Of a DNA stretch of 64,000 bases, positions 18,005 to 28,713 are shown piece after piece. The stretch is from Leclercia sp. AS011 (GTDB taxonomy: Bacteria > Pseudomonadota > Gammaproteobacteria > Enterobacterales > Enterobacteriaceae). The notes under the pieces are model-generated. The model was not told the origin of the DNA and searched no databases. It saw nothing but the letters and a program-made list of their open reading frames with translations. Location of the stretch: NCBI RefSeq assembly GCF_037152535.1, contig NZ_JBBCMA010000002.1:310001-374000 (forward strand), given 5' to 3'. The stretch's first letter is position 1; each line of letters starts with the position of its first letter. The translations under genes and the position numbers were made by a program.

Positions 18005-18339
18005 TTATTTATGAAACTTTATTCTGTCGCTGTTTTTTTTACTGCTGCTTCCGGGCAGTAAAATTGCATGAATTACTGCGCCTTCACCTTTTTAAATGAT
18101 GAATGCTCACGCCTCTTCGTTATCGTAGTTGATTTATCCATAACAATTATTAATACCTCATATTTCTTCTTTCGCGATTATACGCCCGGGCAGGTTTGCT
18201 AATTGCCTGCCTTTCGGCGAGCGGTTATGGTAACTGTCACTCTGCACAATATAAAAACGCCAGGGGTGACCCTGACAAAAAAGACGGCTAAGGGCATATT
18301 TCTCCTGTCCGTCTGAAACGATAAGCCTGGAGGCTAATC
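17997..18339 (+). promoter_or_regulatory. ilvIH control region
   Basis: The gap before ilvI is AT-rich in its first half and has no gene. In E. coli this stretch carries several Lrp sites that activate ilvIH. A TATAAA box lies near 18252. A GGAGG ribosome site precedes ilvI. Individual Lrp sites could not be placed with certainty. Confidence 0.5.
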
Positions 18340-20064
18340 ATGGAGATGTTGTCTGGCGCCGAAATGGTCGTCCGATCGTTAATCGATCAGGGCGTGAAGC
18401 AAGTGTTCGGTTATCCCGGGGGCGCGGTCCTCGATATTTACGATGCGCTACATACGGTGGGTGGTATCGATCACGTTCTGGTGCGTCATGAGCAAGCCGC
18501 CGTGCATATGGCCGATGGCCTGGCGCGTGCGACGGGCGAGGTTGGCGTAGTGCTGGTGACATCCGGCCCCGGCGCGACCAACGCCATCACGGGTATCGCC
18601 ACTGCCTATATGGACTCTATTCCAATGGTGGTGCTCTCCGGTCAGGTTGCGACGTCGCTGATAGGCTACGATGCCTTTCAGGAGTGCGATATGGTCGGCA
18701 TCTCCCGCCCGGTGGTAAAACACAGTTTCCTGGTAAAACAGACGGAAGATATTCCCGGCGTATTGAAGAAAGCCTTCTGGCTGGCGGCGAGCGGGCGTCC
18801 GGGGCCGGTGGTGGTTGACCTGCCTAAAGATATCCTCAATCCGGCGAACAAACTGCCTTACGTCTGGCCGGAGTCGGTCAGCATGCGCTCTTACAACCCG
18901 ACAACGCAGGGGCATAAGGGCCAGATTAAACGGGCGCTGCAAACCTTAATCGCCGCCAAAAAGCCGGTAGTATATGTCGGCGGCGGGGCGGTGAATGCTA
19001 AATGTGAAACGCAGCTGCGCGCCCTTATCGAAAAGCTGAATCTGCCGGTGGCCTCTTCATTAATGGGCTTAGGCGCGTTTCCGGCTACGCATCGTCAGGC
19101 GCTTGGCATGCTCGGAATGCATGGCACCTATGAAGCCAACATGACGATGCACAACTCCGACGTCATTTTTGCCGTGGGGGTACGCTTTGACGATCGCACC
19201 ACCAATAACCTGGCGAAGTACTGCCCCAATGCCACGGTGCTGCACATTGATATCGATCCGACCTCCATTTCCAAAACCGTCCCGGCAGATGTGCCGATTG
19301 TGGGCGACGCGCGTCTGGTACTGGAACAGATGCTGGAACTACTAGGACAGGAAAGCGACGCCCAGCCGCTCGATGAGATCCGCGACTGGTGGCTGCAGAT
19401 TGAGCAGTGGCGCGCGCGTCAGTGCCTGAAATACGACACCCAAAGCGAGAGCATCAAGCCGCAGGCGGTCATTGAAACTATCTGGCGACTGACCAAAGGC
19501 GAGGCTTACGTGACCTCTGACGTTGGGCAGCACCAGATGTTTGCCGCCCTATATTATCCGTTTGATAAGCCGCGTCGTTGGATCAACTCCGGCGGCCTGG
19601 GCACCATGGGCTTTGGCCTGCCCGCCGCGCTGGGGGTGAAGCTGGCGTTACCGAATGAAACGGTGGTCTGCGTGACCGGCGATGGCAGTATTCAGATGAA
19701 CATTCAGGAACTCTCTACCGCGCTACAGTACGACCTGCCGGTGCTGGTGCTCAACCTGAACAACGGCTATCTGGGCATGGTGAAGCAGTGGCAGGATATG
19801 ATCTATTCCGGCCGCCATTCACAGTCGTACATGAAGTCGCTGCCTGATTTTGTCCGTCTGGCTGAAGCCTACGGCCACATTGGCATGCGCATCAGCGATC
19901 CGGCAGAGTTGGAGGCGAAGCTCAGCGAAGCGCTTGAGCACGTTAACAACAACCGCCTGGTGTTTGTCGATGTCGTGGTTGATGGCACCGAGCATGTCTA
20001 TCCGATGCATATTCGCGGCGGCGGTATGGATGAAATGTGGTTAAGCAAAACGGAGAGGACCTGA
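18340..20064 (+). CDS. ilvI: Acetolactate synthase III, large subunit
   Basis: A 574-residue thiamine-diphosphate enzyme that makes acetolactate or acetohydroxybutyrate, the first common step to valine, leucine and isoleucine. The catalytic Glu51 is in [12 protein letters not shown], the central domain binds FAD, and the TPP motif GDGSIQMN...NLNNGYLGM is near residues 445-480. It is cotranscribed with its regulatory subunit ilvH, whose start lies 1 bp after the ilvI stop. Length matches E. coli IlvI. Confidence 0.98.
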   Translation: MEMLSGAEMVVRSLIDQGVKQVFGYPGGAVLDIYDALHTVGGIDHVLVRHEQAAVHMADGLARATGEVGVVLVTSGPGATNAITGIATAYMDSIPMVVLSGQVATSLIGYDAFQECDMVGISRPVVKHSFLVKQTEDIPGVLKKAFWLAASGRPGPVVVDLPKDILNPANKLPYVWPESVSMRSYNPTTQGHKGQIKRALQTLIAAKKPVVYVGGGAVNAKCETQLRALIEKLNLPVASSLMGLGAFPATHRQALGMLGMHGTYEANMTMHNSDVIFAVGVRFDDRTTNNLAKYCPNATVLHIDIDPTSISKTVPADVPIVGDARLVLEQMLELLGQESDAQPLDEIRDWWLQIEQWRARQCLKYDTQSESIKPQAVIETIWRLTKGEAYVTSDVGQHQMFAALYYPFDKPRRWINSGGLGTMGFGLPAALGVKLALPNETVVCVTGDGSIQMNIQELSTALQYDLPVLVLNLNNGYLGMVKQWQDMIYSGRHSQSYMKSLPDFVRLAEAYGHIGMRISDPAELEAKLSEALEHVNNNRLVFVDVVVDGTEHVYPMHIRGGGMDEMWLSKTERT

Positions 20065-20065
20065 T

Positions 20066-20557
20066 ATGCGCCGGATATTATCTGTATTACTCGAAAACGA
20101 GTCCGGCGCGCTGTCACGCGTGATTGGGCTCTTCGCACAGCGCGGCTATAACATCGAAAGCCTGACGGTGGCCCCGACGGACGATCCGACGCTTTCGCGC
20201 ATGACCATCCAGACGGTCGGTGATGCCAAGGTGCTGGAGCAGATTGAAAAGCAGCTGCACAAACTGGTTGATGTATTACGCGTCAGCGAGCTGGGGCAGG
20301 GGGCTTACGTTGAACGTGAGATCATGCTGGTGAAAATTCAGGCCACCGGTTACGGGCGGGAAGAGGTGAAACGCAATGCGGACATTTTCCGCGGGCAGAT
20401 CATCGACGTCACCCCCTCTATCTATACCGTTCAACTGGCCGGTACCAGCGATAAACTGGACGCCTTCCTCGCCTCGGTGCGGGATGTCGCCAAAATTGTT
20501 GAAGTGGCGCGTTCGGGCGTCGTGGGGCTTTCCCGCGGTGACAAAGTGATGCGTTAA
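20066..20557 (+). CDS. ilvH: Acetolactate synthase III, regulatory subunit
   Basis: A 163-residue subunit with an N-terminal ACT domain (about 3-77; [20 protein letters not shown]) that binds valine and mediates feedback inhibition, and a C-terminal domain that joins and activates IlvI. It is translationally coupled to ilvI and ends before a strong terminator. Confidence 0.98.
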   Translation: MRRILSVLLENESGALSRVIGLFAQRGYNIESLTVAPTDDPTLSRMTIQTVGDAKVLEQIEKQLHKLVDVLRVSELGQGAYVEREIMLVKIQATGYGREEVKRNADIFRGQIIDVTPSIYTVQLAGTSDKLDAFLASVRDVAKIVEVARSGVVGLSRGDKVMR

Positions 20558-20581
20558 GGATATAAGGTTCGCCTCTAGCTT

Positions 20582-20610
20582 GCCCGGTGTGAATGACCGG
20601 GCTTTTTTTT
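20582..20610 (+). terminator. ilvIH terminator
   Basis: Stem GCCCGGT/ACCGGGC with a 7-base loop is followed by eight T residues, 24 bp after the ilvH stop. Confidence 0.93.
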
Positions 20611-20642
20611 GTGCACCGACGTCGCTGTACCGACAAAAGCGG

Positions 20643-20671
20643 TTGCCGGACAAGCTATTCTGCGCTTAGAT
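20643..20671 (+). promoter_or_regulatory. Candidate cra promoter
   Basis: TTGCCG (20643-20648) and TTAGAT (20666-20671) are 17 bp apart and lie 66 bp before the cra start. The boxes are only moderately close to consensus. Confidence 0.4.
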
Positions 20672-20736
20672 GTTACAAGATTTAGCCATAACCCTGACGA
20701 GGTCATGGACTCTTTTCTTTTTTTTAAGGGGCAATT

Positions 20737-21741
20737 GTGAAACTGGATGAAATCGCCAGGCTAGCCGGTGTGTCGCGGACGACGGCAAGCTATGTGATTA
20801 ACGGTAAAGCGAAGCAGTATCGTGTCAGCGATAAGACCGTTGAGAAAGTCATGGCCGTGGTTCGGGAACATAACTACCATCCGAACGCGGTCGCGGCAGG
20901 TTTACGTGCCGGGCGCACCCGTTCGATCGGTCTGGTGATCCCGGATCTGGAAAATACCAGCTACACCCGGATCGCAAACTACCTTGAGCGTCAGGCGCGT
21001 CAGCGCGGCTATCAACTGTTGATCGCCTGTTCGGAAGATCAGCCTGATAATGAGATGCGCTGCATTGAGCATCTGCTGCAACGCCAGGTAGATGCCATTA
21101 TCGTCTCCACCTCGTTACCCCCTGAGCATCCCTTCTATCAGCGTTGGGCCAACGATGTGTTTCCGATTGTCGCCCTTGACCGCGCGTTAGATCGTGAGCA
21201 CTTCACCAGCGTGGTCGGTGCGGATCAGGACGATGCGGAAATGCTGGCAGCAGAGCTGCGTACTTTCCCGGCGGAAAACGTCCTCTATCTGGGGGCTCTG
21301 CCGGAACTCTCTGTGAGCTTCCTGCGCGAGCAGGGGTTCCGCACCGCATGGAAAGACGATCCCCGTGAAGTGGATTACCTCTATGCCAACAGCTACGAGC
21401 GCGAGGCCTCAGCTCAGCTGTTCGAGAAGTGGCTGGAGACGCATCCGATGCCGCAGGCCCTGTTCACCACCTCGTTTGCGCTGTTACAGGGTGTGATGGA
21501 CGTGACCCTCCGTCGTGAAGGCAAGCTGCCGTCAGATCTGGCGATTGCCACTTTTGGCGATCATGAGCTGCTCGATTTCCTGCAGTGTCCGGTACTGGCC
21601 GTTGCCCAGCGTCATCGCGACGTGGCCGAGCGGGTGCTGGAGATTGTGCTGGCGAGCCTCGATGAGCCGCGTAAGCCGAAACCGGGGCTCACACGCATCC
21701 GGCGTAATCTTTATCGTCGCGGCATATTAAGCCGTTCGTAA
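20737..21741 (+). CDS. cra: Catabolite repressor/activator Cra (FruR)
   Basis: A 334-residue LacI-family regulator nearly identical to E. coli Cra. The helix-turn-helix is at about residues 1-22 ([20 protein letters not shown]) with a hinge helix near 50-60, followed by a periplasmic-binding-protein-like effector domain that senses fructose phosphates. It controls glycolysis and gluconeogenesis. The start is GTG, as in E. coli. It is a single-gene unit with its own terminator. Confidence 0.98.
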   Translation: MKLDEIARLAGVSRTTASYVINGKAKQYRVSDKTVEKVMAVVREHNYHPNAVAAGLRAGRTRSIGLVIPDLENTSYTRIANYLERQARQRGYQLLIACSEDQPDNEMRCIEHLLQRQVDAIIVSTSLPPEHPFYQRWANDVFPIVALDRALDREHFTSVVGADQDDAEMLAAELRTFPAENVLYLGALPELSVSFLREQGFRTAWKDDPREVDYLYANSYEREASAQLFEKWLETHPMPQALFTTSFALLQGVMDVTLRREGKLPSDLAIATFGDHELLDFLQCPVLAVAQRHRDVAERVLEIVLASLDEPRKPKPGLTRIRRNLYRRGILSRS

Positions 21742-21746
21742 TGACC

Positions 21747-21777
21747 TCAGGGCAGCGTCCGCTGCCCTGAATTTCTC
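21747..21777 (+). terminator. Hairpin after cra
   Basis: A perfect 10-bp stem TCAGGGCAGC/GCTGCCCTGA with a GTCC loop lies 5 bp after the cra stop. The following T-run is weak (ATTTCTC). Confidence 0.7.
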
Positions 21778-22259
21778 ATCCTGAATCAACGTATTAATTC
21801 CCACATTCTTTTTAAGATAATTCCTTTAAACTCTTTGCCTGCTACGCGTTTTAATTCCCTTTTCTGTTTAAAACTTCGTTTCATGTTTATTTTATTGTCT
21901 GATGTGCGGTGAATTGTATTATTTTGTTACATTACCGATCCGCCCAGCTCAATTATCCGCCGCTTTTTCCGCCAGGTTTGGCCTGCACGAGCCTGCCCGC
22001 GAGAGGCTTTGCGCCCGCGCTGCATCTGGCGCTGTCATCCCCCAGCAATATGGCTTAAAATGCCGCCCGCGTCGCAAACTGACACTTTATATTTCCTCGC
22101 GATGATATGAGTGGTTTTTAAGACAGGTATGCATATTTGCCTTTTTTCTCACAAATATTCATCACGTTAATTTTGCCGCGCCAGTTGTGCAGTTAATAGC
22201 CGGGTTAACTTCCATTCGTAAATCAGTGACATTTAGACAGATGTCGCGGAAGTCCTGGC
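21778..22259. other. Non-coding stretch between cra and the dcw promoter
   Basis: About 480 bp hold no gene I can support. The ends are AT-rich and the middle (about 21940-22080) is GC-rich. A 67-codon open frame at 21902-22105 has no ribosome site and an arginine- and alanine-rich, non-protein-like composition. Confidence 0.5.
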
Positions 22260-22289
22260 TTGACAAGCTTTTCCATCGCTCCGTAAACT
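22260..22289 (+). promoter_or_regulatory. mraZ (dcw cluster) promoter Pmra
   Basis: TTGACA (22260-22265) and TAAACT (22284-22289), 18 bp apart, lie just before the MraZ repeats. This matches the position and boxes of the main dcw promoter of E. coli. Confidence 0.85.
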
Positions 22290-22297
22290 CCCTTAAG

Positions 22298-22322
22298 TGG
22301 GAATTTGTGGGTTAAAGTGGTG
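22298..22322 (+). promoter_or_regulatory. MraZ operator repeats
   Basis: Three direct repeats, TGGGA (22298), TGGGT (22308) and TGGTG (22318), are spaced exactly 10 bp. The first two are perfect TGGGN boxes, the known MraZ binding pattern; the third is degenerate. They lie between the promoter and the mraZ start. Confidence 0.85.
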
Positions 22323-22340
22323 AGGAGGGGTGAGACTGGC

Positions 22341-22799
22341 ATGTTCCGTGGAGCGACGTTAGTCAATCTCGACAGCAAAGGGCGTTTGTCGGTACCAACC
22401 CGATATCGCGACCAGCTGAACGAGAGCGCTTCTGGTCAAATGGTCTGCACCATTGACATCAACCACGCCTGCCTGCTGCTTTACCCCTTGCCTGAATGGG
22501 AAATCATTGAGCAAAAGCTGTCTCGACTGTCGAGCATGAACCCGCAGGAACGCCGCGTGCAGCGGCTGTTATTGGGACATGCCAGTGAATGTCAGATGGA
22601 CAGTGCGGGGCGTTTATTGATTGCGCCCGTGCTGCGGCAGCATGCCGGTCTGACAAAAGAAGTGATGCTGGTCGGACAGTTCAATAAGTTTGAACTGTGG
22701 GATGAAACGGCCTGGTATCAACGGGTCAAGGAAGATATCGACGCTGAGCAGTCCGATTCCGCAACAATGTCGGAACGATTGCAGGATTTGTCTCTATAA
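22341..22799 (+). CDS. mraZ: Transcriptional regulator MraZ
   Basis: A 152-residue protein with two tandem AbrB-like half domains (about 7-53 and 81-125). Each carries the DSKGR / DSAGR signature (12-16; MDSAGRLLI). MraZ forms a ring-shaped oligomer that binds TGGGN repeats and represses its own dcw promoter. I chose ATG 22341, giving [18 protein letters not shown] and the E. coli length; an upstream in-frame start at 22305 is inside the operator. Confidence 0.97.
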   Translation: MFRGATLVNLDSKGRLSVPTRYRDQLNESASGQMVCTIDINHACLLLYPLPEWEIIEQKLSRLSSMNPQERRVQRLLLGHASECQMDSAGRLLIAPVLRQHAGLTKEVMLVGQFNKFELWDETAWYQRVKEDIDAEQSDSATMSERLQDLSL

Positions 22800-22801
22800 A
22801 G

Positions 22802-23743
22802 ATGATGGAAAATTATAAACATACGACGGTGCTACTGGATGAGGCCGTCAACGGCCTGAATATTCGTCCTGATGGCATCTATATTGATGGCACTTTTGGC
22901 CGGGGTGGCCACTCGCGTTTGATCCTCTCCCAACTGGGCGCGGACGGCCGTTTGCTGGCAATCGATCGCGATCCGCAGGCTATCGCCGTGGCGAAAACCA
23001 TCGATGACCCACGCTTTTCCATCGTACATGGACCTTTCTCCGCGTTGGCTGAGTACGTCAGCGAGCGCGATTTAACCGGTAAGATTGACGGGATCCTCCT
23101 CGATCTTGGCGTCTCCTCCCCGCAGCTTGACGATGCTGAGCGCGGCTTCTCCTTTATGCGCGATGGCCCACTGGACATGCGTATGGATCCGACGCGCGGA
23201 CAGTCTGCGGCCGAGTGGCTGCAAACGGCAGAAGAAGCGGATATCGCCTGGGTGATCAAAACCTTCGGGGAAGAGCGCTTTGGCAAACGTATTGCCCGCG
23301 CCATCGTTGAGCGTAACCGTATCGAACCCATGACCCGCACCAAAGAGCTGGCGGAAGTGATCGCTGCGGCAACACCGGTGAAGGACAAGTATAAACACCC
23401 GGCGACCCGCACCTTCCAGGCGATTCGTATCTGGGTTAACAGCGAGCTCGACGAGATTGAGCAGGCGCTGAAAAGTTCGCTTAGCGTGCTGGCTCCGGGT
23501 GGCCGTTTGTCGGTGATCAGCTTCCACTCGCTGGAAGACCGTATTGTGAAGCGCTTTATGCGTGAGCAAAGCCGTGGGCCGCAGGTACCGGCCGGGTTAC
23601 CGATGACGGAAGAGCAACTCAAAAAATTGGGTGGTCGTCAGCTGCGCGCTTTAGGCAAGTTAATGCCGGGTGAAGCGGAAGTGGACGAAAACCCACGCGC
23701 CCGTAGTTCAGTGCTGCGCATCGCAGAAAGGACCAGTGCATGA
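22802..23743 (+). CDS. rsmH: 16S rRNA m4C1402 methyltransferase RsmH
   Basis: A 313-residue SAM-dependent methyltransferase that modifies 16S rRNA C1402 (N4). The SAM-binding loop GTFGRGGHS is near residues 33-41, with [12 protein letters not shown] further on. It lies 2 bp after mraZ and overlaps ftsL by 4 bp. Length equals E. coli RsmH (MraW). Confidence 0.98.
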   Translation: MMENYKHTTVLLDEAVNGLNIRPDGIYIDGTFGRGGHSRLILSQLGADGRLLAIDRDPQAIAVAKTIDDPRFSIVHGPFSALAEYVSERDLTGKIDGILLDLGVSSPQLDDAERGFSFMRDGPLDMRMDPTRGQSAAEWLQTAEEADIAWVIKTFGEERFGKRIARAIVERNRIEPMTRTKELAEVIAAATPVKDKYKHPATRTFQAIRIWVNSELDEIEQALKSSLSVLAPGGRLSVISFHSLEDRIVKRFMREQSRGPQVPAGLPMTEEQLKKLGGRQLRALGKLMPGEAEVDENPRARSSVLRIAERTSA

Positions 23744-24105
23744 TCGGCAGAGTGGCAGACACCCTCAGCAAGGTGAAAGAGACGTTAGGCAGCAACGAGC
23801 GTCATGCCTTGCCGGGCGTCATCTGGGACGATCTGTTGCGTTTCGGCAAGCTGCCACTGTGCCTGTTCATTTGCATTATCGTGTCGGCGGTCACCGTGGT
23901 GACCACCGCTCACCATACCCGTTTGTTAACGGCGCAACGCGAACAGCTGGTGCTTGAGCGTGATGCGCTGGATATCGAGTGGCGAAATCTGATCCTCGAA
24001 GAAAATGCGCTCGGCGATCATAGCCGGGTTGAACGGATCGCAACGGAAAAGCTGCAGATGCAGCATGTTGATCCTTCTCAGGAAAATATCGTAGTACAAA
24101 AATAA
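23740..24105 (+). CDS. ftsL: Cell division protein FtsL
   Basis: A 121-residue bitopic protein with one transmembrane segment at about 37-57 and a periplasmic coiled coil (about 60-100) that pairs with FtsB and FtsQ in the divisome. The start overlaps rsmH by 4 bp (ATGA) and ftsI begins 15 bp later. Length is the E. coli norm. Confidence 0.97.
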   Translation: MIGRVADTLSKVKETLGSNERHALPGVIWDDLLRFGKLPLCLFICIIVSAVTVVTTAHHTRLLTAQREQLVLERDALDIEWRNLILEENALGDHSRVERIATEKLQMQHVDPSQENIVVQK

Positions 24106-24120
24106 GGGAAAACGCGACGC

Positions 24121-25887
24121 ATGAAATCGGCGGCGAAGGCGCTAAAACCAAAACGTCAGGAAGAACAGGCCAGCTTTATCAGCTGGCGTTTTGCGTTGCT
24201 TTGCGGCTGTATTTTACTGGCGCTGGGTTTCCTGCTGGGACGTGTGGCGTGGCTGCAAATCATTGCCCCTGACATGCTGGTGCGTCAGGGCGATATGCGT
24301 TCCCTGCGCGTGCAGGAAGTCTCGACCTCGCGTGGCCTGATCACCGACCGCTCCGGTCGTCCGCTGGCGGTCAGCGTACCGGTGAAAGCGATCTGGGCGG
24401 ATCCGAAAGAGCTGCATGATGCCGGCGGGATCTCCCTCGATAACCGCTGGAAAGCCCTCTCTGACGCGCTGAAAATGCCGCTCGATCAGCTGGCGGCCCG
24501 CGTCAATGCCAACCCGAAAGGGCGCTTTATCTATCTGGCGCGTCAGGTTAACCCTGACATGGCCGACTACATCAAAAAGCTGAAGCTGCCCGGCATTCAC
24601 CTGCGTGAAGAGTCGCGTCGTTACTACCCGTCCGGGGAGGTGACCGCACACCTGATCGGCTTTACCAACGTCGACAGCCAGGGTATCGAAGGCGTCGAGA
24701 AGAGTTTCGATAAGTGGCTGACCGGCCAGCCGGGCGAGCGTGTGGTGCGTAAAGACCGCTATGGCCGCGTGATTGAAGATATCTCTTCCACGGACAGCCA
24801 GGCGGCGCACAACCTGGCGCTGAGTATCGACGAACGCCTGCAGGCGCTGGTGTATCGTGAGCTGAATAACGCCGTGGCTTTCAACAAGGCGGAATCGGGC
24901 AGCGCGGTGCTGGTGGATGTCAGTACCGGCGAAGTGCTGGCGATGGCCAACAGCCCCTCCTACAACCCGAACAACTTCACCGGCACCGCCAAAGATGCTA
25001 TGCGTAACCGCGCCATCACTGACGTCTTCGAACCGGGCTCAACGGTCAAACCGATGGTGGTGATGACGGCTCTGCAGCGCGGTATCGTCAATGAAAATAC
25101 CGTGCTCAACACGGTGCCTTACCGAATCAACGGTCACGAAATCAAAGACGTGGCGCGTTACAGCGAATTGACCCTCACCGGGGTTTTACAGAAGTCGAGT
25201 AACGTCGGCGTTTCTAAGTTGGCGTTAGCGATGCCGTCCTCAGCGTTAGTAGAAACTTACTCGCGTTTTGGGCTGGGAAAAGCGACCAATTTGGGGTTGG
25301 TCGGAGAACGCAGTGGCTTATATCCTCAAAAACAACGGTGGTCTGACATAGAGAGGGCCACCTTCTCTTTCGGCTACGGGCTAATGGTAACCCCGTTACA
25401 GTTGGCGCGTGTCTATGCAACGATTGGCAGCTATGGCGTCTATCGCCCGCTGTCGATTACCAAAGTCGATCCGCCGGTTCCCGGTGAGCGTATCTTCCCG
25501 GAATCGATCGTCCGCACCGTCGTGCACATGATGGAAAGCGTGGCCCTGCCCGGCGGCGGCGGCGTGAAGGCGGCGATCAAAGGCTATCGCATCGCGATTA
25601 AAACCGGTACGGCGAAAAAAGTCGGTCCGGATGGCCGCTACATCAACAAATACATTGCATACACCGCAGGCGTTGCGCCTGCGAGTAATCCGCGTTTTGC
25701 GCTGGTGGTGGTGATCAACGATCCACAGGCGGGTAAATACTACGGTGGCGCCGTTTCCGCGCCGGTCTTTGGTGCCATCATGGGCGGCGTACTGCGCACC
25801 ATGAACATCGAGCCGGATGCACTGGCAACGGGCGAGAAAAGTGAATTTGTAATTAATCAAGGCGAGGGAACAGGTGGCAGATCGTAA
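24121..25887 (+). CDS. ftsI: Septal peptidoglycan transpeptidase PBP3
   Basis: A 588-residue division transpeptidase, the target of aztreonam and other beta-lactams. It has one N-terminal membrane anchor (about 20-40), a pedestal domain, and a penicillin-binding domain with active-site Ser307-x-x-Lys310 (GSTVKP), SSN (about 359-361) and KTGT near residue 494. It overlaps murE by 14 bp. A patch from about codon 360 to 425 uses unusual codons (TTA, TTG, ATA, AGG, GGA, CTA), unlike the rest of the gene; see the ncRNA entry. Confidence 0.98.
   Translation: MKSAAKALKPKRQEEQASFISWRFALLCGCILLALGFLLGRVAWLQIIAPDMLVRQGDMRSLRVQEVSTSRGLITDRSGRPLAVSVPVKAIWADPKELHDAGGISLDNRWKALSDALKMPLDQLAARVNANPKGRFIYLARQVNPDMADYIKKLKLPGIHLREESRRYYPSGEVTAHLIGFTNVDSQGIEGVEKSFDKWLTGQPGERVVRKDRYGRVIEDISSTDSQAAHNLALSIDERLQALVYRELNNAVAFNKAESGSAVLVDVSTGEVLAMANSPSYNPNNFTGTAKDAMRNRAITDVFEPGSTVKPMVVMTALQRGIVNENTVLNTVPYRINGHEIKDVARYSELTLTGVLQKSSNVGVSKLALAMPSSALVETYSRFGLGKATNLGLVGERSGLYPQKQRWSDIERATFSFGYGLMVTPLQLARVYATIGSYGVYRPLSITKVDPPVPGERIFPESIVRTVVHMMESVALPGGGGVKAAIKGYRIAIKTGTAKKVGPDGRYINKYIAYTAGVAPASNPRFALVVVINDPQAGKYYGGAVSAPVFGAIMGGVLRTMNIEPDALATGEKSEFVINQGEGTGGRS
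25200..25390 (+). ncRNA. ftsO: Possible ORF-internal sponge RNA FtsO within ftsI
   Basis: Within ftsI the codon use changes sharply over this stretch, with rare codons such as GGA, ATA, AGG and CTA where the surrounding gene uses CTG, GGC and CGT. It contains a perfect 7-bp hairpin CGACCAA-TTTGGGG-TTGGTCG (25283-25303). In E. coli, an RNA named FtsO is known to arise inside ftsI and to sponge the sRNA RybB. The match in host gene and constrained sequence suggests the same RNA. The ends given are approximate, and I cannot prove the exact placement. Confidence 0.35.
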
Positions 25888-27361
25888 TTTGCGCGACCTT
25901 CTTGCTCCGTGGGTATCAGGTTTACCTGCGCGAGAACTGCGAGAGATGGTACTCGACAGCCGTGTGGCTGCATCGGGCGATCTTTTTGTGGCAGTGGTAG
26001 GTCATCAGGCGGACGGGCGTCGGTATATCCCGCAGGCGATAGCGCAAGGTGTTGCTGCCATTATTGCTGAGGCAAAAGGTGAGGCCGCGGATGGCGAAAT
26101 CCGTGAAATGCACGGCGTGCCGGTCATCTATCTCAGCCAGTTAACCGAACGTCTCTCCGCGCTGGCGGGGCGTTTTTATAACGAACCTTCTGACCAGTTG
26201 CGCCTGGTTGGCGTAACCGGCACCAACGGTAAAACCACCACCACACAGCTGATGGCGCAGTGGGCGCAGCTGCTGGGTGAAACCAGTGCGGTGATGGGCA
26301 CCGTGGGGAACGGCCTGCTGGGCAAAGTGAACCCAACGGAAAACACCACCGGCTCCGCCGTCGACGTGCAGCATGTGCTGGCCGGTCTGGCAGGGCAGGG
26401 TGCAACCTTCGCGGCGATGGAAGTCTCTTCCCACGGGCTGGTTCAGCACCGTGTCGCGGCGCTGAAGTTTGCCGCCTCCGTGTTCACCAACCTGAGCCGG
26501 GATCATCTTGACTACCATGGCGACATGGGAAACTACGAAGCGGCGAAATGGCAGCTGTATGCCACGCATCACGCCGGTCAGGCCATTATTAATGCCGATG
26601 ACGAAGTGGGCCGCCGCTGGCTGGCTAAGCTGCCGGATGCCGTTGCGGTCTCCATGGCTGACCATATCAATCCGAACTGCCACGGTCGCTGGCTGAAAGC
26701 CACCGACGTGACCTATCACGACAGCGGTGCAACCATCCGCTTTGCCTCCTCCTGGGGAGAAGGCGAAATCGAAAGCCGTCTGATGGGAGCATTCAACGTC
26801 AGCAACCTGCTGCTGGCTCTCGCCACGCTGCTGGCGCTGGGCTATCCGCTGGCAGCGCTGCTCAGCACCTCCGCGCGTCTGCTGCCGGTTTGTGGGCGCA
26901 TGGAAGTGTTCACCGCCCCAGGCAAACCTACCGTGGTGGTGGATTACGCCCACACGCCGGATGCGCTGGAAAAAGCGCTGGAAGCGGCGCGTCTGCACTG
27001 CGCCGGTAAGCTGTGGTGTGTCTTTGGCTGCGGCGGCGATCGCGATAAGGGCAAGCGTCCGCTGATGGGGGCCATTGCTGAGCAGTTCGCCGATATCGCG
27101 GTGGTGACCGATGACAACCCGCGTACCGAAGAGCCACGCGCCATCATCAACGATATTCTGGCCGGGATGCTCGATGCCGGGCGCGCCCGTGTTGTCGAGG
27201 GTCGCGCCGAAGCGGTGACCAACGCCATCATGCAGGCTGGTGAGAACGACGTGGTGCTGCTGGCCGGTAAAGGCCACGAAGATTATCAGATCGTCGGCGG
27301 CAACCGTCTGGACTACTCCGACCGTGTAACCGCAGCGCGTCTGCTGGGAGTGATGGCATGA
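25874..27361 (+). CDS. murE: UDP-MurNAc-L-Ala-D-Glu:meso-DAP ligase
   Basis: A 495-residue Mur ligase that adds meso-diaminopimelate to the peptidoglycan precursor in the cytoplasm. The ATP loop is TGTNGKTTT (about 115-123) and the DAP-specific DDNPR motif is near residue 414. It starts at GTG, as in E. coli, inside the end of ftsI, and overlaps murF by 4 bp. Length equals E. coli MurE. Confidence 0.98.
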   Translation: MADRNLRDLLAPWVSGLPARELREMVLDSRVAASGDLFVAVVGHQADGRRYIPQAIAQGVAAIIAEAKGEAADGEIREMHGVPVIYLSQLTERLSALAGRFYNEPSDQLRLVGVTGTNGKTTTTQLMAQWAQLLGETSAVMGTVGNGLLGKVNPTENTTGSAVDVQHVLAGLAGQGATFAAMEVSSHGLVQHRVAALKFAASVFTNLSRDHLDYHGDMGNYEAAKWQLYATHHAGQAIINADDEVGRRWLAKLPDAVAVSMADHINPNCHGRWLKATDVTYHDSGATIRFASSWGEGEIESRLMGAFNVSNLLLALATLLALGYPLAALLSTSARLLPVCGRMEVFTAPGKPTVVVDYAHTPDALEKALEAARLHCAGKLWCVFGCGGDRDKGKRPLMGAIAEQFADIAVVTDDNPRTEEPRAIINDILAGMLDAGRARVVEGRAEAVTNAIMQAGENDVVLLAGKGHEDYQIVGGNRLDYSDRVTAARLLGVMA

Positions 27362-28713
27362 TTAGCGTAACGCTAAGCCAGCTGGTCACTATCCTCGGCG
27401 CTGAGGTCAGCGGTGAGCTGACCTTCGATGCGGTGACCACCGACACGCGTAAAATCACGCCCGGCTGCCTGTTTGTGGCCCTGAAGGGCGAGCGTTTTGA
27501 TGCGCACGATTTTGCCGAACAGGCGAAAGCCGCAGGTGCGGGTGCGCTGCTGGTAAGCCGTAAACTGGATATCGACCTGCCGCAGGCGGTAGTGAAAGAT
27601 ACCCGCCTGGCCTTTGGTCAACTGGCGGCATGGGTTCGCCAGCAGGTTCCGGCCCGCGTTGTGGCGCTGACCGGCTCCTCCGGCAAAACCTCCGTTAAGG
27701 AGATGACCGCCGCGATCCTCAGCCAGTGTGGGAACACGCTTTATACCGCAGGCAATCTGAATAACGATATCGGCGTGCCGATGACGCTGCTGCGCCTGAC
27801 CCGCGAGCACGACTATGCGGTGATCGAGCTGGGTGCAAATCATCAGGGCGAAATCGCCTGGACCGTGAGCCTGACCCAGCCGGAAGCGGCGCTGGTGAAT
27901 AACCTCGCGGCGGCGCATCTGGAAGGTTTCGGCTCGCTGGAAGGAGTGGCGAAAGCCAAGGGCGAGATCTACACCGGCCTGCCGGTCAATGGAATCGCTA
28001 TCATGAATGCCGACAACAACGACTGGCTGAACTGGAAAAGCGTCATTGGAGATCGCAAAACCTGGCGCTTCTCACCGAATGCCGCCAACAGCGACTTCAC
28101 GGCTACCAACGTTCATGTGACTTCCCACGGCACCGAATTTACGCTGCAGACCCCAACGGGGGATGTGGACGTGCTGCTGCCGCTGCCGGGTCGCCATAAT
28201 ATCGCCAATGCCCTGGCCGCCACCGCGCTGGCAATGGCCGTCGGCGCTCCGCTGTCGGCGATCAAAACCGGGCTGGCAAATCTGCAAGCCGTCCCTGGAC
28301 GCCTGTTCCCGATCCCGCTGGCGGAAAACAAACTGCTGCTGGATGACTCCTATAACGCCAACGTTGGCTCCATGACCGCTGCAGTCCAGGTGCTGTCTGA
28401 GATGCCGGGTTATCGTGTGATGGTGGTGGGCGATATGGCCGAGCTGGGCGATGAGAGTGAAGCCTGCCACACCCAGGTGGGTGAAGCGGCGAAAGCCTCC
28501 GGTATCGATCGCGTACTGAGCGCGGGTCATCTCAGTAAAAATATCAGCCAGGCCAGCGGCGTCGGTGAGCATTTTGCCGATAAAGCGGCGTTGATCGCCC
28601 GCCTTAAGGCCCTGGTCGAAGAACAACAAATTGTGACAGTTTTAGTGAAAGGTTCACGGAGTGCCGCCATGGAAGAGGTTGTGCACGCTTTACAGGAGAA
28701 CGGGACATGTTAG
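27358..28713 (+). CDS. murF: UDP-MurNAc-tripeptide:D-Ala-D-Ala ligase
   Basis: A 451-residue Mur ligase that completes the pentapeptide with D-Ala-D-Ala. The ATP-binding loop is [11 protein letters not shown] (about 107-117). It overlaps murE by 4 bp and mraY by 7 bp, so translation is coupled through the cluster. The length is typical of enterobacterial MurF. Confidence 0.98.
   Translation: MISVTLSQLVTILGAEVSGELTFDAVTTDTRKITPGCLFVALKGERFDAHDFAEQAKAAGAGALLVSRKLDIDLPQAVVKDTRLAFGQLAAWVRQQVPARVVALTGSSGKTSVKEMTAAILSQCGNTLYTAGNLNNDIGVPMTLLRLTREHDYAVIELGANHQGEIAWTVSLTQPEAALVNNLAAAHLEGFGSLEGVAKAKGEIYTGLPVNGIAIMNADNNDWLNWKSVIGDRKTWRFSPNAANSDFTATNVHVTSHGTEFTLQTPTGDVDVLLPLPGRHNIANALAATALAMAVGAPLSAIKTGLANLQAVPGRLFPIPLAENKLLLDDSYNANVGSMTAAVQVLSEMPGYRVMVVGDMAELGDESEACHTQVGEAAKASGIDRVLSAGHLSKNISQASGVGEHFADKAALIARLKALVEEQQIVTVLVKGSRSAAMEEVVHALQENGTC

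Noticed and set aside
21902..22105. A 67-codon frame between cra and mraZ
   Set aside because: There is no ribosome site, the composition is not protein-like, and I recognise no counterpart in E. coli.
22305..22340. Upstream extension of mraZ
   Set aside because: It would start within the MraZ operator and add residues absent from the family; ATG 22341 gives the standard N-terminus and length.
26141..27277. A 378-codon minus-strand frame opposite murE
   Set aside because: It is contained in murE and has the histidine- and glutamine-rich composition of a shadow frame.
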